The notes under the pieces were generated by a model. It had not been told where the DNA came from, did not search any database, and saw nothing but the letters and a program-made list of their open reading frames with translations. DNA of 6,160 bases. Source: Pseudomonadota bacterium. GTDB lineage: Bacteria; Pseudomonadota; Alphaproteobacteria; Ferrovibrionales; Ferrovibrionaceae. A program made the position numbers and the translations under genes. How positions within the stretch are numbered: position 1 is the first letter of the stretch; each line of letters begins with the position of its first letter. This document shows, piece by piece, positions 1 through 6,160 of the stretch. The DNA is taken from contig JAJYTL010000205.1 in NCBI GenBank assembly GCA_021793055.1, forward strand, positions 1 through 6,160, given 5' to 3'.

Positions 1-38
1 GTGAGTGGCTTGCGGAAGGAAAGCGGGCGATCCACCAT
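1..38 (-). CDS. Start of a divergent gene, product unknown (partial)
   Basis: On the minus strand an ATG at 38-36 opens a frame that runs without a stop to the window edge, giving 12 full codons (MVDRPLSFRKPL). A GGAGG ribosome binding site (47-51) sits 8 bases upstream, and a promoter-like pair lies further upstream at 70-98, so signal and spacing agree. Twelve residues are too few to recognise a family. A divergent gene next to a catabolic operon is often its regulator, but nothing here shows that. The competing reading is that a plus-strand gene enters from the left and stops at 62 (a 19-residue tail), which has no supporting signal. Confidence 0.42.
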   Translation of the reverse strand, partial: MVDRPLSFRKPL

Positions 39-69
39 CAGACAGGCCTCCGAAAACGATGACGCTCGG

Positions 70-98
70 ATACTAGGCCGCGAGGCGAAAGCTTGCAA
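70..98 (-). promoter_or_regulatory. Candidate sigma-70 type promoter for the divergent left-hand gene
   Basis: Read on the minus strand, TTGCAA (98-93) and TAGTAT (75-70) are separated by exactly 17 bases; each matches four of six consensus positions. Transcription would start near 63, leaving a leader of about 25 bases containing the GGAGG site before the ATG at 38. The support is the agreement of spacing, ribosome binding site and start codon rather than the strength of any single box; chance matches of this quality occur. Confidence 0.35.
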
Positions 99-239
99 TG
101 CGCTCACAAACTGGCCGCCCCGAACCCCGCCCCGGCCCTTCGGGCACAAGATTTTTCTTTGTCTTACCGAGGCTCTGCCGATAGCCTCATCGCTCGCACC
201 GCCGCCGAAGCGCAAGACCTCGGAGCCTTGAGGAACGCC

Positions 240-1802
240 ATGACCCTTGCCGCCGTCGCCTTTATCGACCTGCCGCGCCTGATCGCCGAGACGGCCCGCC
301 GGACGCCCGAAAAGCCAGCCCTGATCGGCGAAGATGGCCAAGTGGAAAGCTGGCGGGCGTTCGACCGCCGCGTCGACCGGATCGCAGCCGCGCTCGGCGC
401 GCTTGGCATCGGGCCCGGCGACAAAGTCGCGGTTCTGGCCGCGCCGTCGCTCCCCTATTGCGAGCTTTTCATCGGCACGCTTCGCGCCGGCGCCTGCGTC
501 GTGCCGCTCTCGACCATGGCCTCGACCGCGGCGCTGGAAAAGATGATTGTCGATTCCGAGGCCAAGCTTCTCGCCCTGTCGGAGGCGATGCGGCCGCTGA
601 TCGAGCCCTTCGCCGACCGTCTTCGTCCCTTGCACCGCATCGCCTTCGATTTCGCGGCGCCGGAGTGGCGGGATTTCGAAGACTGGCTCGGCGCGACGAC
701 CGACACGCCGCCCGAGGTGGCGATCGGCCCCGACGATCTTTTCAACATCATCTATTCCTCCGGCACCACCGGCGAACCAAAGGGCATCGTCCACGACCAC
801 GCGCTCCGCTTCGGCCACGTCCAGAGATTCGAGAGCTTCGGCATCGATTCCGATGCAGTGACCCTGGTCTCGACCCCGCTCTATTCCAACACCACGCTGG
901 TCACGCTGTTGCCGACGCTCGGCCTCGGCGGCACCGCGATCATCATGGGCAAGTTCAACACCCGAAAATTTCTCGAGCTTGCCGAGGCACACAAGGTCAC
1001 CCATGCCATGCTGGTGCCGGTGCAGTATCAGCGCGTGCTAGCCGACCCGGAGTTCGACCGCTTCGACCTGTCTCATTTCAAATTGAAGCTCTCGACCAGC
1101 GCGCCACTGCGGCGCGAGATCAAGCGGGCAATCCTCGATCGCTGGCCGGGCGAGTTGATCGAAATCTACGGCCTAACGGAGGGCGGCGGCAGCTGCATAC
1201 TCGACGCCCGCGCCCATCAGGACAAGCTCCACACCGTCGGCCTGCCCTCGGCGACGGCGCAGATGAAGATCATCGACGAGGCCGGCCGCGAGCTGCCGCC
1301 GGGCGCGGTCGGCGAGATCGTCGGCCGATCCGAGAGCATGATGGCCGGCTACTACAAGCGCCCGGACAAGACCGAGGAAATCTTCTGGCGCGACACCGAC
1401 GGCACGCTGTTCTTTCGCAGCGGCGATCTCGGCCGGTTCGACGAAGACGGCTTCCTGATTCTGCTCGACCGCAAGAAGGACATGATCATCTCGGGCGGCT
1501 TCAACGTCTATGCTGCCGATCTCGAGGCGGTATTTTCCGGCCATCCGGAGGTCGCCGACGTCGCCGTCATCGCCGTGCCCAGCGACCGCTGGGGCGAGAC
1601 GCCGCTCGCGCTCGTGGTGCCGAAAGAAAATGCCGCGATTTCGCCTGACGCGCTGCGCGATTGGGCCAACGCCCGGCTCGGCAAGACGCAGCGCGTGAGC
1701 GCGGTCGCATTCCGCGCCGCCCTGCCGCGCAGCCCGATCGGCAAGATCCTGAAGCGGGAGCTTCGCGCGCCCTATTGGCAGGACGTGAACCAACCCGCTT
1801 GA
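240..1802 (+). CDS. AMP-forming acyl-CoA synthetase (class I adenylate-forming enzyme)
   Basis: A 520-residue ATP-dependent acid:CoA ligase of normal length for the family. It would activate a carboxylic acid as acyl-AMP and transfer the acyl group to CoA. The P-loop-like motif YSSGTTGEPKG is at 172-182, the IYGLTE adenine-binding segment at 309-314, the ribose-binding SGD at 394-396, the hinge DRKKD at 410-414, and the C-terminal SPIGK places the catalytic lysine at K502. No signal peptide or membrane segment is seen, so it is cytoplasmic. ATG at 240 is chosen because GAGGA (230-234) lies five bases upstream and the protein then begins just before a typical N-terminal domain; the open frame continues upstream to 93, but that part looks like noise. 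It heads an apparent operon of valine catabolic genes, 41 bases before the next gene, so a short or branched substrate such as isobutyrate is plausible. Family is firm, substrate is inference. Confidence 0.92.
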   Translation: MTLAAVAFIDLPRLIAETARRTPEKPALIGEDGQVESWRAFDRRVDRIAAALGALGIGPGDKVAVLAAPSLPYCELFIGTLRAGACVVPLSTMASTAALEKMIVDSEAKLLALSEAMRPLIEPFADRLRPLHRIAFDFAAPEWRDFEDWLGATTDTPPEVAIGPDDLFNIIYSSGTTGEPKGIVHDHALRFGHVQRFESFGIDSDAVTLVSTPLYSNTTLVTLLPTLGLGGTAIIMGKFNTRKFLELAEAHKVTHAMLVPVQYQRVLADPEFDRFDLSHFKLKLSTSAPLRREIKRAILDRWPGELIEIYGLTEGGGSCILDARAHQDKLHTVGLPSATAQMKIIDEAGRELPPGAVGEIVGRSESMMAGYYKRPDKTEEIFWRDTDGTLFFRSGDLGRFDEDGFLILLDRKKDMIISGGFNVYAADLEAVFSGHPEVADVAVIAVPSDRWGETPLALVVPKENAAISPDALRDWANARLGKTQRVSAVAFRAALPRSPIGKILKRELRAPYWQDVNQPA

Positions 1803-1843
1803 CGGCGGCGCGCGGACGAGGAAACGGCCAGAGGTTACGACGG

Positions 1844-2995
1844 ATGGATTTCGAGCTGAGCGAAGCGGAACAGGCCTTCAAAGAAGTCGCCCGCGACTTC
1901 GCAAAAAACGAGATGGCACCGCACGCCGCGCGCTGGGACGAGGAGAAGATTTTCCCCGAAGCGACGCTGCGGCGCGCCGCCGAGCTTGGCTTCGCCGGCA
2001 TCTACGTGCGCGACGACATCGGCGGTTCCGGCCTCTCGCGGCTCGATGCAACGATCATCTTCGAGGAACTCGCGGCCGCCTGCCCCTCGACCGCGGCCTA
2101 TCTCTCGATCCACAACATGGCCGCCTGGATGATCGACCGCTTCGGCGAAGAGGCGACGCGCCGCCGTTTCCTGCCGAAGCTCTGCAGCATGGCGCATTTT
2201 GCCAGTTATTGTCTGACCGAGCCCGGCGTGGGCTCGGACGCCGCCATGCTCGCGACCCGCGCTACGCGCGACAACGATCACTACGTGCTGAACGGCACCA
2301 AGGCCTTCATCTCGGGCGGTGGCCGCTCCGACGTCTATGTCGCCATGGTCCGAACCGGCGAGGCTGGGCCGAAGGGCATTTCGGCGCTGGTGATCGAGAA
2401 TGGCACGCCCGGCCTCTCTTTCGGCGCGCAGGAGCGCAAGCTCGGCTGGAATTCGCAGCCGACCGCGATGGTGATCTTCGAGGATTGCCGCGTGCCGGTG
2501 GCGAACCGTCTCGGCGCCGAGGGCGAAGGGTTCAAGATCGCGATGATGGGCCTCGACGGCGGACGGCTGAATATCGGCGCCTGTTCGCTCGGCGGCGCCC
2601 GCGCCGCGCTCGAACTCGCCCGCACCCATCTTCACGAGCGCCGCCAGTTCGGCCGCCCGCTCGCAGATTTCGAGGCGCTGCAATTCCGCCTCGCCGATAT
2701 GTTCACCGACCTCGCCGCGGCGCGGCTTCTGCTGCGCGATGCCGCAGTTAAGCTCGGCGCCGGCCACCACGAAGCGACGCTCGCCTGCGCCATGGCGAAG
2801 CGCTTCGCCACCGACGCCGGGTTCCGCGCGGTCAACGAAGCGTTGCAGATGTTCGGCGGCTACGGCTATCTCCGCGACTATCCGGTGGAACGCTATTTGC
2901 GCGATCTTCGCGTGCACCAGATTCTCGAAGGCACCAACGAGATCATGCGCCTGATTATCGCGCGCCGCCTGCTTTCCGGCGTCGCCCTCGATTGA
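1844..2995 (+). CDS. Acyl-CoA dehydrogenase, probable isobutyryl-CoA dehydrogenase
   Basis: A 383-residue FAD-dependent acyl-CoA dehydrogenase of usual length. It oxidises an acyl-CoA at the alpha-beta bond, passing electrons to electron-transfer flavoprotein. The family signature CLTEPGVGSD is at 123-132, the GGYGYLRDYP segment at 338-347, and ILEGTNE at 360-366 supplies the catalytic glutamate E362 where medium-chain enzymes have E376. The stretch around LGWNSQPT (W202) and the following FEDCRVPVANR closely resemble, from memory, mammalian ACAD8, the isobutyryl-CoA dehydrogenase of valine breakdown. Downstream hydrolase and mmsB genes act on the next intermediates, which supports that substrate. 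ATG at 1844 has GAGG (1831-1834) nine bases upstream; a frame open back to 1661 lies inside the synthetase gene and is not the start. A 2-methyl branched or short-chain acyl-CoA specificity is the main alternative. Confidence 0.9.
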   Translation: MDFELSEAEQAFKEVARDFAKNEMAPHAARWDEEKIFPEATLRRAAELGFAGIYVRDDIGGSGLSRLDATIIFEELAAACPSTAAYLSIHNMAAWMIDRFGEEATRRRFLPKLCSMAHFASYCLTEPGVGSDAAMLATRATRDNDHYVLNGTKAFISGGGRSDVYVAMVRTGEAGPKGISALVIENGTPGLSFGAQERKLGWNSQPTAMVIFEDCRVPVANRLGAEGEGFKIAMMGLDGGRLNIGACSLGGARAALELARTHLHERRQFGRPLADFEALQFRLADMFTDLAAARLLLRDAAVKLGAGHHEATLACAMAKRFATDAGFRAVNEALQMFGGYGYLRDYPVERYLRDLRVHQILEGTNEIMRLIIARRLLSGVALD

Positions 2996-3022
2996 ACGCC
3001 GCATAACCCAAACGCCAACTCA

Positions 3023-3046
3023 AGAGGATGATTGGGCGGACCCATG
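3023..3046 (+). promoter_or_regulatory. Ambiguous ribosome binding site and start of the hydrolase gene
   Basis: The strongest Shine-Dalgarno-like sequence, AGAGGA at 3023-3028, is 15 bases before the ATG at 3044, which is too far, but three bases before an in-frame TTG at 3032. The ATG itself has only a weak GGGCGG (3034-3039) four bases upstream. ATG is preferred because crotonase-type hydrolases begin close to this point and the TTG adds only four residues (MGGP). The ATG at 3028 is out of frame. Either in-frame start gives essentially the same protein. Confidence 0.4.
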
Positions 3047-4120
3047 ACCGAACAGGCCGATATTCTTTTCGAGGTTCAGGACAAGCTCGCGCTCGTCACC
3101 TTGAATCGCCCGCAAGCGATGAACGCGCTCTCGACCGAGATGTGCCTTGCCCTCGACGCCCGCCTCGCCGCCTGGGAACACGATCCGGCGATCCAGGCGG
3201 TGATGATACAGGGCAGCGGCAGCCGCGCCTTCTGCACCGGCGGCGACATCCGGCGGCTCTACGAGGAAGGTCGGCAGGGACGGCCCTATCCTTTCGAGTT
3301 CTTTCGCGCCGAATACCGCATGAATGCGCGCATCCGCCGTTTCCCAAAGCCCTATGTCGCGTTCCTCGACGGCGCGGTGATGGGCGGTGGGGTCGGCGTT
3401 TCGGCCCACGGCAGCCATCGCATCGCCACCGAGAACACGCTCTTCGCCATGCCGGAAACCGGCATCGGCCTGTTTCCCGATATCGGCGCGAGCTATCTGC
3501 TGTCGCGCGCGCCGGGAGAAAGCGGCATGTATCTCGCGCTCACCGGCGCGCGGCAGCGCGCGGCAGACACGATCTATGTCGGCATCGCTAACCACCACAT
3601 GCCGGCCGCGGCACGAGACGAGATCACCGCTGCCTTGCGCGCCGCCACGATGTCGGCGGACCCCCGCGTTGCGGTCGAGACGGCGATCGCGAAGCTCGCG
3701 AGCGACCCCGGACCGGCGCCGCTCGCCGCCCATCGCGCGGTGATCGATCGCAATTTTTGCCACCCCTCCGTCGAGGCCGTGCTGGCGGCGCTCGATCGCG
3801 ACGGCGATGGCTTCGCCACCGAGGCCGCCGCGATCATCCGGCAGAAGTCGCCGACCAGCCTCAAGGTCACCTTGCGCGAGATCGCCGGCGCGCGGAAGAT
3901 CGAGAGCTTCGACGATTGTATGCGGATCGAATGGCGCCTCGCGACGCATTGCATGCGCGGCCACGATTTCTACGAAGGCACCCGGGCGCAGGTGGTCGAC
4001 AAGGACCGCAATCCGAAATGGCGGCCGGCGGCGCTTTCCGAGGTGAGCGAGGCGGATGTCGCGGCCTATTTCGCGCCGCCGCCGGAAGGCGAGCTCGTCT
4101 TCGACTGGGACGCGAAATGA
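3044..4120 (+). CDS. 3-hydroxyisobutyryl-CoA hydrolase (crotonase superfamily)
   Basis: A 358-residue protein with the crotonase fold in its first half and the C-terminal extension typical of 3-hydroxyisobutyryl-CoA hydrolase (EC 3.1.2.4), which frees 3-hydroxyisobutyrate from CoA in valine degradation. AFCTGGD (62-68) and GAVMGGGVG (110-118) form the oxyanion hole. MPETGIGLFPD gives E138 and D146, spaced like the catalytic E169 and D177 of the human enzyme. The position of the first catalytic glutamate of enoyl-CoA hydratases, after GGGC, is G118 here, arguing for hydrolase rather than hydratase. SPTSLKVTLRE and the late DKDRNPKWRP block are also characteristic. FCTGGD has threonine where alanine is more common, a mild variation. 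It follows the dehydrogenase by 48 bases and precedes mmsB, whose substrate it produces. Many databases would label it only enoyl-CoA hydratase/isomerase. Confidence 0.9.
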   Translation: MTEQADILFEVQDKLALVTLNRPQAMNALSTEMCLALDARLAAWEHDPAIQAVMIQGSGSRAFCTGGDIRRLYEEGRQGRPYPFEFFRAEYRMNARIRRFPKPYVAFLDGAVMGGGVGVSAHGSHRIATENTLFAMPETGIGLFPDIGASYLLSRAPGESGMYLALTGARQRAADTIYVGIANHHMPAAARDEITAALRAATMSADPRVAVETAIAKLASDPGPAPLAAHRAVIDRNFCHPSVEAVLAALDRDGDGFATEAAAIIRQKSPTSLKVTLREIAGARKIESFDDCMRIEWRLATHCMRGHDFYEGTRAQVVDKDRNPKWRPAALSEVSEADVAAYFAPPPEGELVFDWDAK

Positions 4121-4144
4121 ACCTGTTGCGATAGGGAGGAAAGA

Positions 4145-5044
4145 ATGGCGGAGATCGGCTTTATCGGCGTCGGCAACATGGGCGGGCCGATGGCACGGAA
4201 CCTGTTGAAAGCGGGCCATCGGCTTAAGGCCTTCGATCTTTCGGCGCCGGTTCTGAAAACCGTGGTCGCGGCCGGCGCCACGGCAGCGGCGAGCGCCGAA
4301 GACGCAGCGAAGGGCGTCGAGATCGTCATCACCATGCTGCCGGCGGGCCAGCACGTGCGCGACGTCTATCTCGGCGCCAAGGGGTTGATCGGAACCGCGG
4401 CCAAGGGAACGCTATTCATCGATTCCTCGACCATCGACGTCGCCACCGCGCGCGAGGTCGCCGCCGCCGCGGCCCAGGCCGGCATGGCGATGATCGACGC
4501 GCCGGTCTCGGGCGGCGTCGGCGGCGCCGAGGCCGCGACCCTCACCTTCATGGTCGGCGGCCCCGATGCCGCGTTTGCCCGCGCCAAGCCGATCCTCGAG
4601 ACCATGGGTAAGACCATCGTCCATGCCGGGCCGGCAGGCAACGGCCAGGCGGCCAAGGTCTGCAACAACCTCATCCTCGGCGCCTCAATGATCGCGGTTT
4701 CGGAAGCCTTCGTGCTCGCCGAAAAGCTCGGCCTCGATCACCAGAAGCTGTTCGACATCAGCTCGAAGTCGTCCGGCCAGTGCTGGTCCCTGACTAGCTA
4801 TTGCCCGGTGCCGGGTCCGGTGCCGACCTCGCCCGCGAACCGCGATTATCAGGCCGGCTTCACCGCCGCGATGATGCTGAAGGATCTAAAACTTGCCGAG
4901 GCCGCCGCCGAGCAGACCGCGGCCGCGACGCCGCTCGCCAGCCGCGCCGCGCAGCTCTTCGAGCAAATGGTTGCCTCGGGCCGGGCGGGCATGGATTTCT
5001 CCGGCGTCATCAACCTGATCCGGGAAAGCCGTCGCGGCAAATAG
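4145..5044 (+). CDS. mmsB: 3-hydroxyisobutyrate dehydrogenase
   Basis: A 299-residue NAD-dependent beta-hydroxyacid dehydrogenase (EC 1.1.1.31) that oxidises 3-hydroxyisobutyrate to methylmalonate semialdehyde. The N-terminal Rossmann motif GVGNMG is at 8-13 (G8, G10, G13). The substrate-binding DAPVSGG is at 118-124, and GNGQAAKVCNN places the catalytic lysine at K171 with N175 beside it. The later block around SSGQCWS and the proline-rich loop before NRDYQAGF match MmsB rather than tartronate-semialdehyde reductases or 6-phosphogluconate dehydrogenases. The start is secure: GGGAGGA (4134-4140) lies four bases before ATG, the best ribosome binding site in the operon. It is 24 bases downstream of the hydrolase and is the last gene before the hairpin at 5052. 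The partner mmsA is not in the window. Confidence 0.95.
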   Translation: MAEIGFIGVGNMGGPMARNLLKAGHRLKAFDLSAPVLKTVVAAGATAAASAEDAAKGVEIVITMLPAGQHVRDVYLGAKGLIGTAAKGTLFIDSSTIDVATAREVAAAAAQAGMAMIDAPVSGGVGGAEAATLTFMVGGPDAAFARAKPILETMGKTIVHAGPAGNGQAAKVCNNLILGASMIAVSEAFVLAEKLGLDHQKLFDISSKSSGQCWSLTSYCPVPGPVPTSPANRDYQAGFTAAMMLKDLKLAEAAAEQTAAATPLASRAAQLFEQMVASGRAGMDFSGVINLIRESRRGK

Positions 5045-5051
5045 GCGCCGC

Positions 5052-5095
5052 CGCGCGATCGAGGCCCGGATCGCACCGGGCCCTCGATCGTCGCG
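5052..5095. terminator. GC-rich hairpin between convergent genes, probable terminator
   Basis: Eight bases after the mmsB stop, CGATCGAGGCCCGG (5056-5069) pairs with 5076-5090 around a six-base loop (ATCGCA), with one bulged C in the right arm. Allowing T5091 to bulge, four more pairs form (5052-5055 with 5092-5095), for about 18 pairs in all. There is no run of T on either strand directly after the stem, so it is not a textbook intrinsic terminator. Its place in the 78-base gap between mmsB and the convergent pmtA suggests it ends or insulates transcripts from both sides, or protects 3' ends. Confidence 0.6.
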
Positions 5096-5122
5096 CCATT
5101 CAACACCCAGGAAAATTCGGCG

Positions 5123-5809
5123 CTAACGCCCCATGCCGGCGGCGCGGCGCGGCGCCGGCTCCGCCTCGGCCGCCGTGGCCGCGGCATCGAGCTTGCCGTT
5201 GCGGCATTGCAAGATGGTAAAGAGCCGCAAGGGCGGCGCTTCCCAACTCTTCACCACTTCCGCGGAGCCGGGCTCGAGAAAGGGATCGAGCGCGAAGTCC
5301 GGGTGCCAACCGAGACGGGTGGCCTGGCCGGCCAGGCGATGCTCGATAAAGCCGCGGATGCCGTTGGGCTTGGCGAAATGATTGACGATCAGGATATGGC
5401 CGTCCGGTTTGCAGACGCGCTGCAACTCGCTGAGCAGCCGCGCCGGATGCGGCACCACCGAAGCGATATACATGGCGCAAACGATGTCGAAGGAATCGTC
5501 GGCGAAGTCGAGATTCTCCGCGTCCATGTTGTAGAGGCCCTCGACATTGTCGAGCCCCTTGGCGGCGACCCGCTCCTGCGCCCGCGACAGCATCTCCTCG
5601 GATACGTCGATGCCGACGATGCTGAAATCGCGCCGATAACGCGCGAGCGACAACCCGGTGCCAACCCCGACTTCGAGAAGCCGGCGGCCTTGCAGCCGGT
5701 TGGCGAGTCGAACCGTGCGCCGTCGGCCCGGCCCGAGAAGCACGCCGAACACGGCATCGTAGTAAGGCGCGGTTCGCCGATAGGCCTTTAGAACTGCCTC
5801 AAGTTCCAT
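5123..5809 (-). CDS. pmtA: Phosphatidylethanolamine N-methyltransferase, Rhodobacter type
   Basis: A 228-residue class I SAM-dependent methyltransferase. SAM motif I is EVGVGTGLSL at 46-55, the acidic residue ending strand 2 is D68 in GIDVS, and MDAENLDF (95-102) followed by DDSFDIV and MYIASVVP complete the core. EVGVGTGLSL, the AMY-SVVP segment, RVCKPDG, NHF and a late LGWHPDF are, from memory, the pattern of Rhodobacter-type PmtA, which methylates phosphatidylethanolamine three times to phosphatidylcholine at the inner membrane surface. There is no membrane segment, as expected for this soluble type. The last 20 or so residues (from about 208) are an alanine/proline/arginine-rich tail that is probably disordered. 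ATG at 5809 has AAGGA (5818-5814) four bases upstream. It lies 17 bases after the transporter gene and is probably co-transcribed with it. A related methyltransferase such as a UbiE-like enzyme is the alternative. Confidence 0.75.
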   Translation of the reverse strand: MELEAVLKAYRRTAPYYDAVFGVLLGPGRRRTVRLANRLQGRRLLEVGVGTGLSLARYRRDFSIVGIDVSEEMLSRAQERVAAKGLDNVEGLYNMDAENLDFADDSFDIVCAMYIASVVPHPARLLSELQRVCKPDGHILIVNHFAKPNGIRGFIEHRLAGQATRLGWHPDFALDPFLEPGSAEVVKSWEAPPLRLFTILQCRNGKLDAAATAAEAEPAPRRAAGMGR

Positions 5810-5826
5810 GACGTCCTTCTTGCCGG

Positions 5827-6160
5827 TTAATCAGCTGGCGTTCGTTCCCCCTGGGCGGGCGCCGGTTCAGACCGGCGAACCGTTGCAAGCGCCGAGACGA
5901 TAAGAACCGCTGCGGCCACTTCGCGCAAGCCCAATGCTTCACCCAACAGTAGGGCCCCCGACCCTACCCCAATCACCGGGATCACGAGAGTCGAAAGCGT
6001 TGCGACTTCGACCGAGACGGTCGCGATGATCCGGAACCACGCATAATAGCCGAATACGATGCCGAAAACCACCGTATATGCGGTGGCGAGGATCGCCACC
6101 GGCGCGACCATATGCACATGATTAAGATCGCTGAATGCCGCGCCGATCGCCAGCGGCAGG
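5827..6160 (-). CDS. EamA/DMT-family membrane transporter, C-terminal part
   Basis: The last 110 residues of a minus-strand gene whose start lies beyond the right edge; the frame is open from the edge to TAA at 5829-5827. Three hydrophobic stretches are visible, at about 19-42, 53-72 and 80-94 of the fragment. A proline in the middle one (P61), followed by GALLLGEALG and a final helix ending in RR, is the usual end of the second EamA repeat of drug/metabolite transporters. The final 15 residues are a hydrophilic tail. A GTG at 6117 is in frame but is internal, since the same frame continues with plausible membrane-protein sequence. Substrate cannot be inferred. pmtA follows after 17 bases, so the two are probably one transcript; whether transport and phosphatidylcholine synthesis are linked is unknown. 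Confidence 0.82.
   Translation of the reverse strand, partial: LPLAIGAAFSDLNHVHMVAPVAILATAYTVVFGIVFGYYAWFRIIATVSVEVATLSTLVIPVIGVGSGALLLGEALGLREVAAAVLIVSALATVRRSEPAPAQGERTPAD

Noticed and set aside
3..62. Possible C-terminal tail (19 residues, stop TGA at 60-62) of a plus-strand gene entering from the left
   Set aside because: Nothing in the tail is recognisable, and the divergent minus-strand start with its signals explains the same bases better; it cannot be fully excluded.
135..160. Small hairpin GCCC-TTC-GGGC followed by a T-rich stretch, as a terminator
   Set aside because: The stem has only four pairs, the T-run starts six bases after it, and no upstream plus-strand gene is supported.
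159..187. TTGTCT-17 bases-TAGCCT as the operon promoter
   Set aside because: The second box matches only three of six positions; in a GC-rich control region this is too weak to claim, although the operon promoter is probably in this region.
1..231. Open plus-strand frame of 76 codons
   Set aside because: Composition is Pro/Arg/Ser-rich with no recognisable domain, it lies in the presumed control region, and no ribosome binding site can be seen because it starts at the edge.
93..239. Upstream in-frame extension of the synthetase from a TTG at 93
   Set aside because: The 49 extra residues do not look like the family's N-terminus, and the ATG at 240 has a well-spaced GAGGA.
458..1648. Plus-strand frame of 396 codons inside the synthetase gene
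   Set aside because: Arg-rich shift-frame translation of a gene whose true frame carries all the adenylate-forming motifs.
1835..3004. Minus-strand frame of 389 codons opposite the acyl-CoA dehydrogenase
   Set aside because: Long antisense frames are expected opposite GC-rich, codon-biased genes; the translation is low-complexity, rich in Arg/Ala/Gly/His, and matches no known family.
3020..4354. Minus-strand frame of 444 codons opposite the hydrolase and the start of mmsB
   Set aside because: Same shadow effect; it runs across two well-supported genes and has no recognisable domain.

Overview
The window is GC-rich, coding-dense DNA with strong codon bias towards G/C at third positions. Gene content points to an alphaproteobacterium: a valine catabolic set resembling mitochondrial enzymes, and a Rhodobacter-type phosphatidylethanolamine N-methyltransferase. 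This assignment comes from protein resemblance only; there is no rRNA or other marker to fix the genus.

Layout. Positions 1-38 probably hold the first codons of a divergent minus-strand gene that leaves the window to the left, with its own ribosome binding site and a plausible promoter (70-98). Positions 240-5044 carry four plus-strand genes separated by 41, 48 and 24 bases, which look like one operon: an AMP-forming acyl-CoA synthetase (240-1802), an isobutyryl-CoA dehydrogenase-like flavoenzyme (1844-2995), a 3-hydroxyisobutyryl-CoA hydrolase (3044-4120) and 3-hydroxyisobutyrate dehydrogenase mmsB (4145-5044). A long GC-rich hairpin (5052-5095) lies between mmsB and the convergent genes on its right. 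Those minus-strand genes are the 3' end of an EamA/DMT-family membrane transporter (5827 to beyond the window) followed 17 bases later by pmtA (5123-5809), read from right to left.

How the genes fit together. The dehydrogenase, hydrolase and MmsB catalyse three steps of the distal valine pathway: isobutyryl-CoA to methacrylyl-CoA, then (after hydration) 3-hydroxyisobutyryl-CoA to free 3-hydroxyisobutyrate, then to methylmalonate semialdehyde. The hydratase that makes 3-hydroxyisobutyryl-CoA and the final methylmalonate-semialdehyde dehydrogenase (MmsA) are not in the window. The synthetase at the head of the operon probably feeds a free acid into the pathway as its CoA thioester; isobutyrate is the obvious guess but its substrate cannot be read from the sequence. 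The right-hand pair is unrelated in function: PmtA makes phosphatidylcholine from phosphatidylethanolamine, and the transporter's cargo is unknown.

I saw no RNA genes, insertion sequences, CRISPR arrays, phage genes or other mobile DNA, and no convincing undescribed system. The window reads as ordinary chromosomal metabolism, with a few points worth checking.
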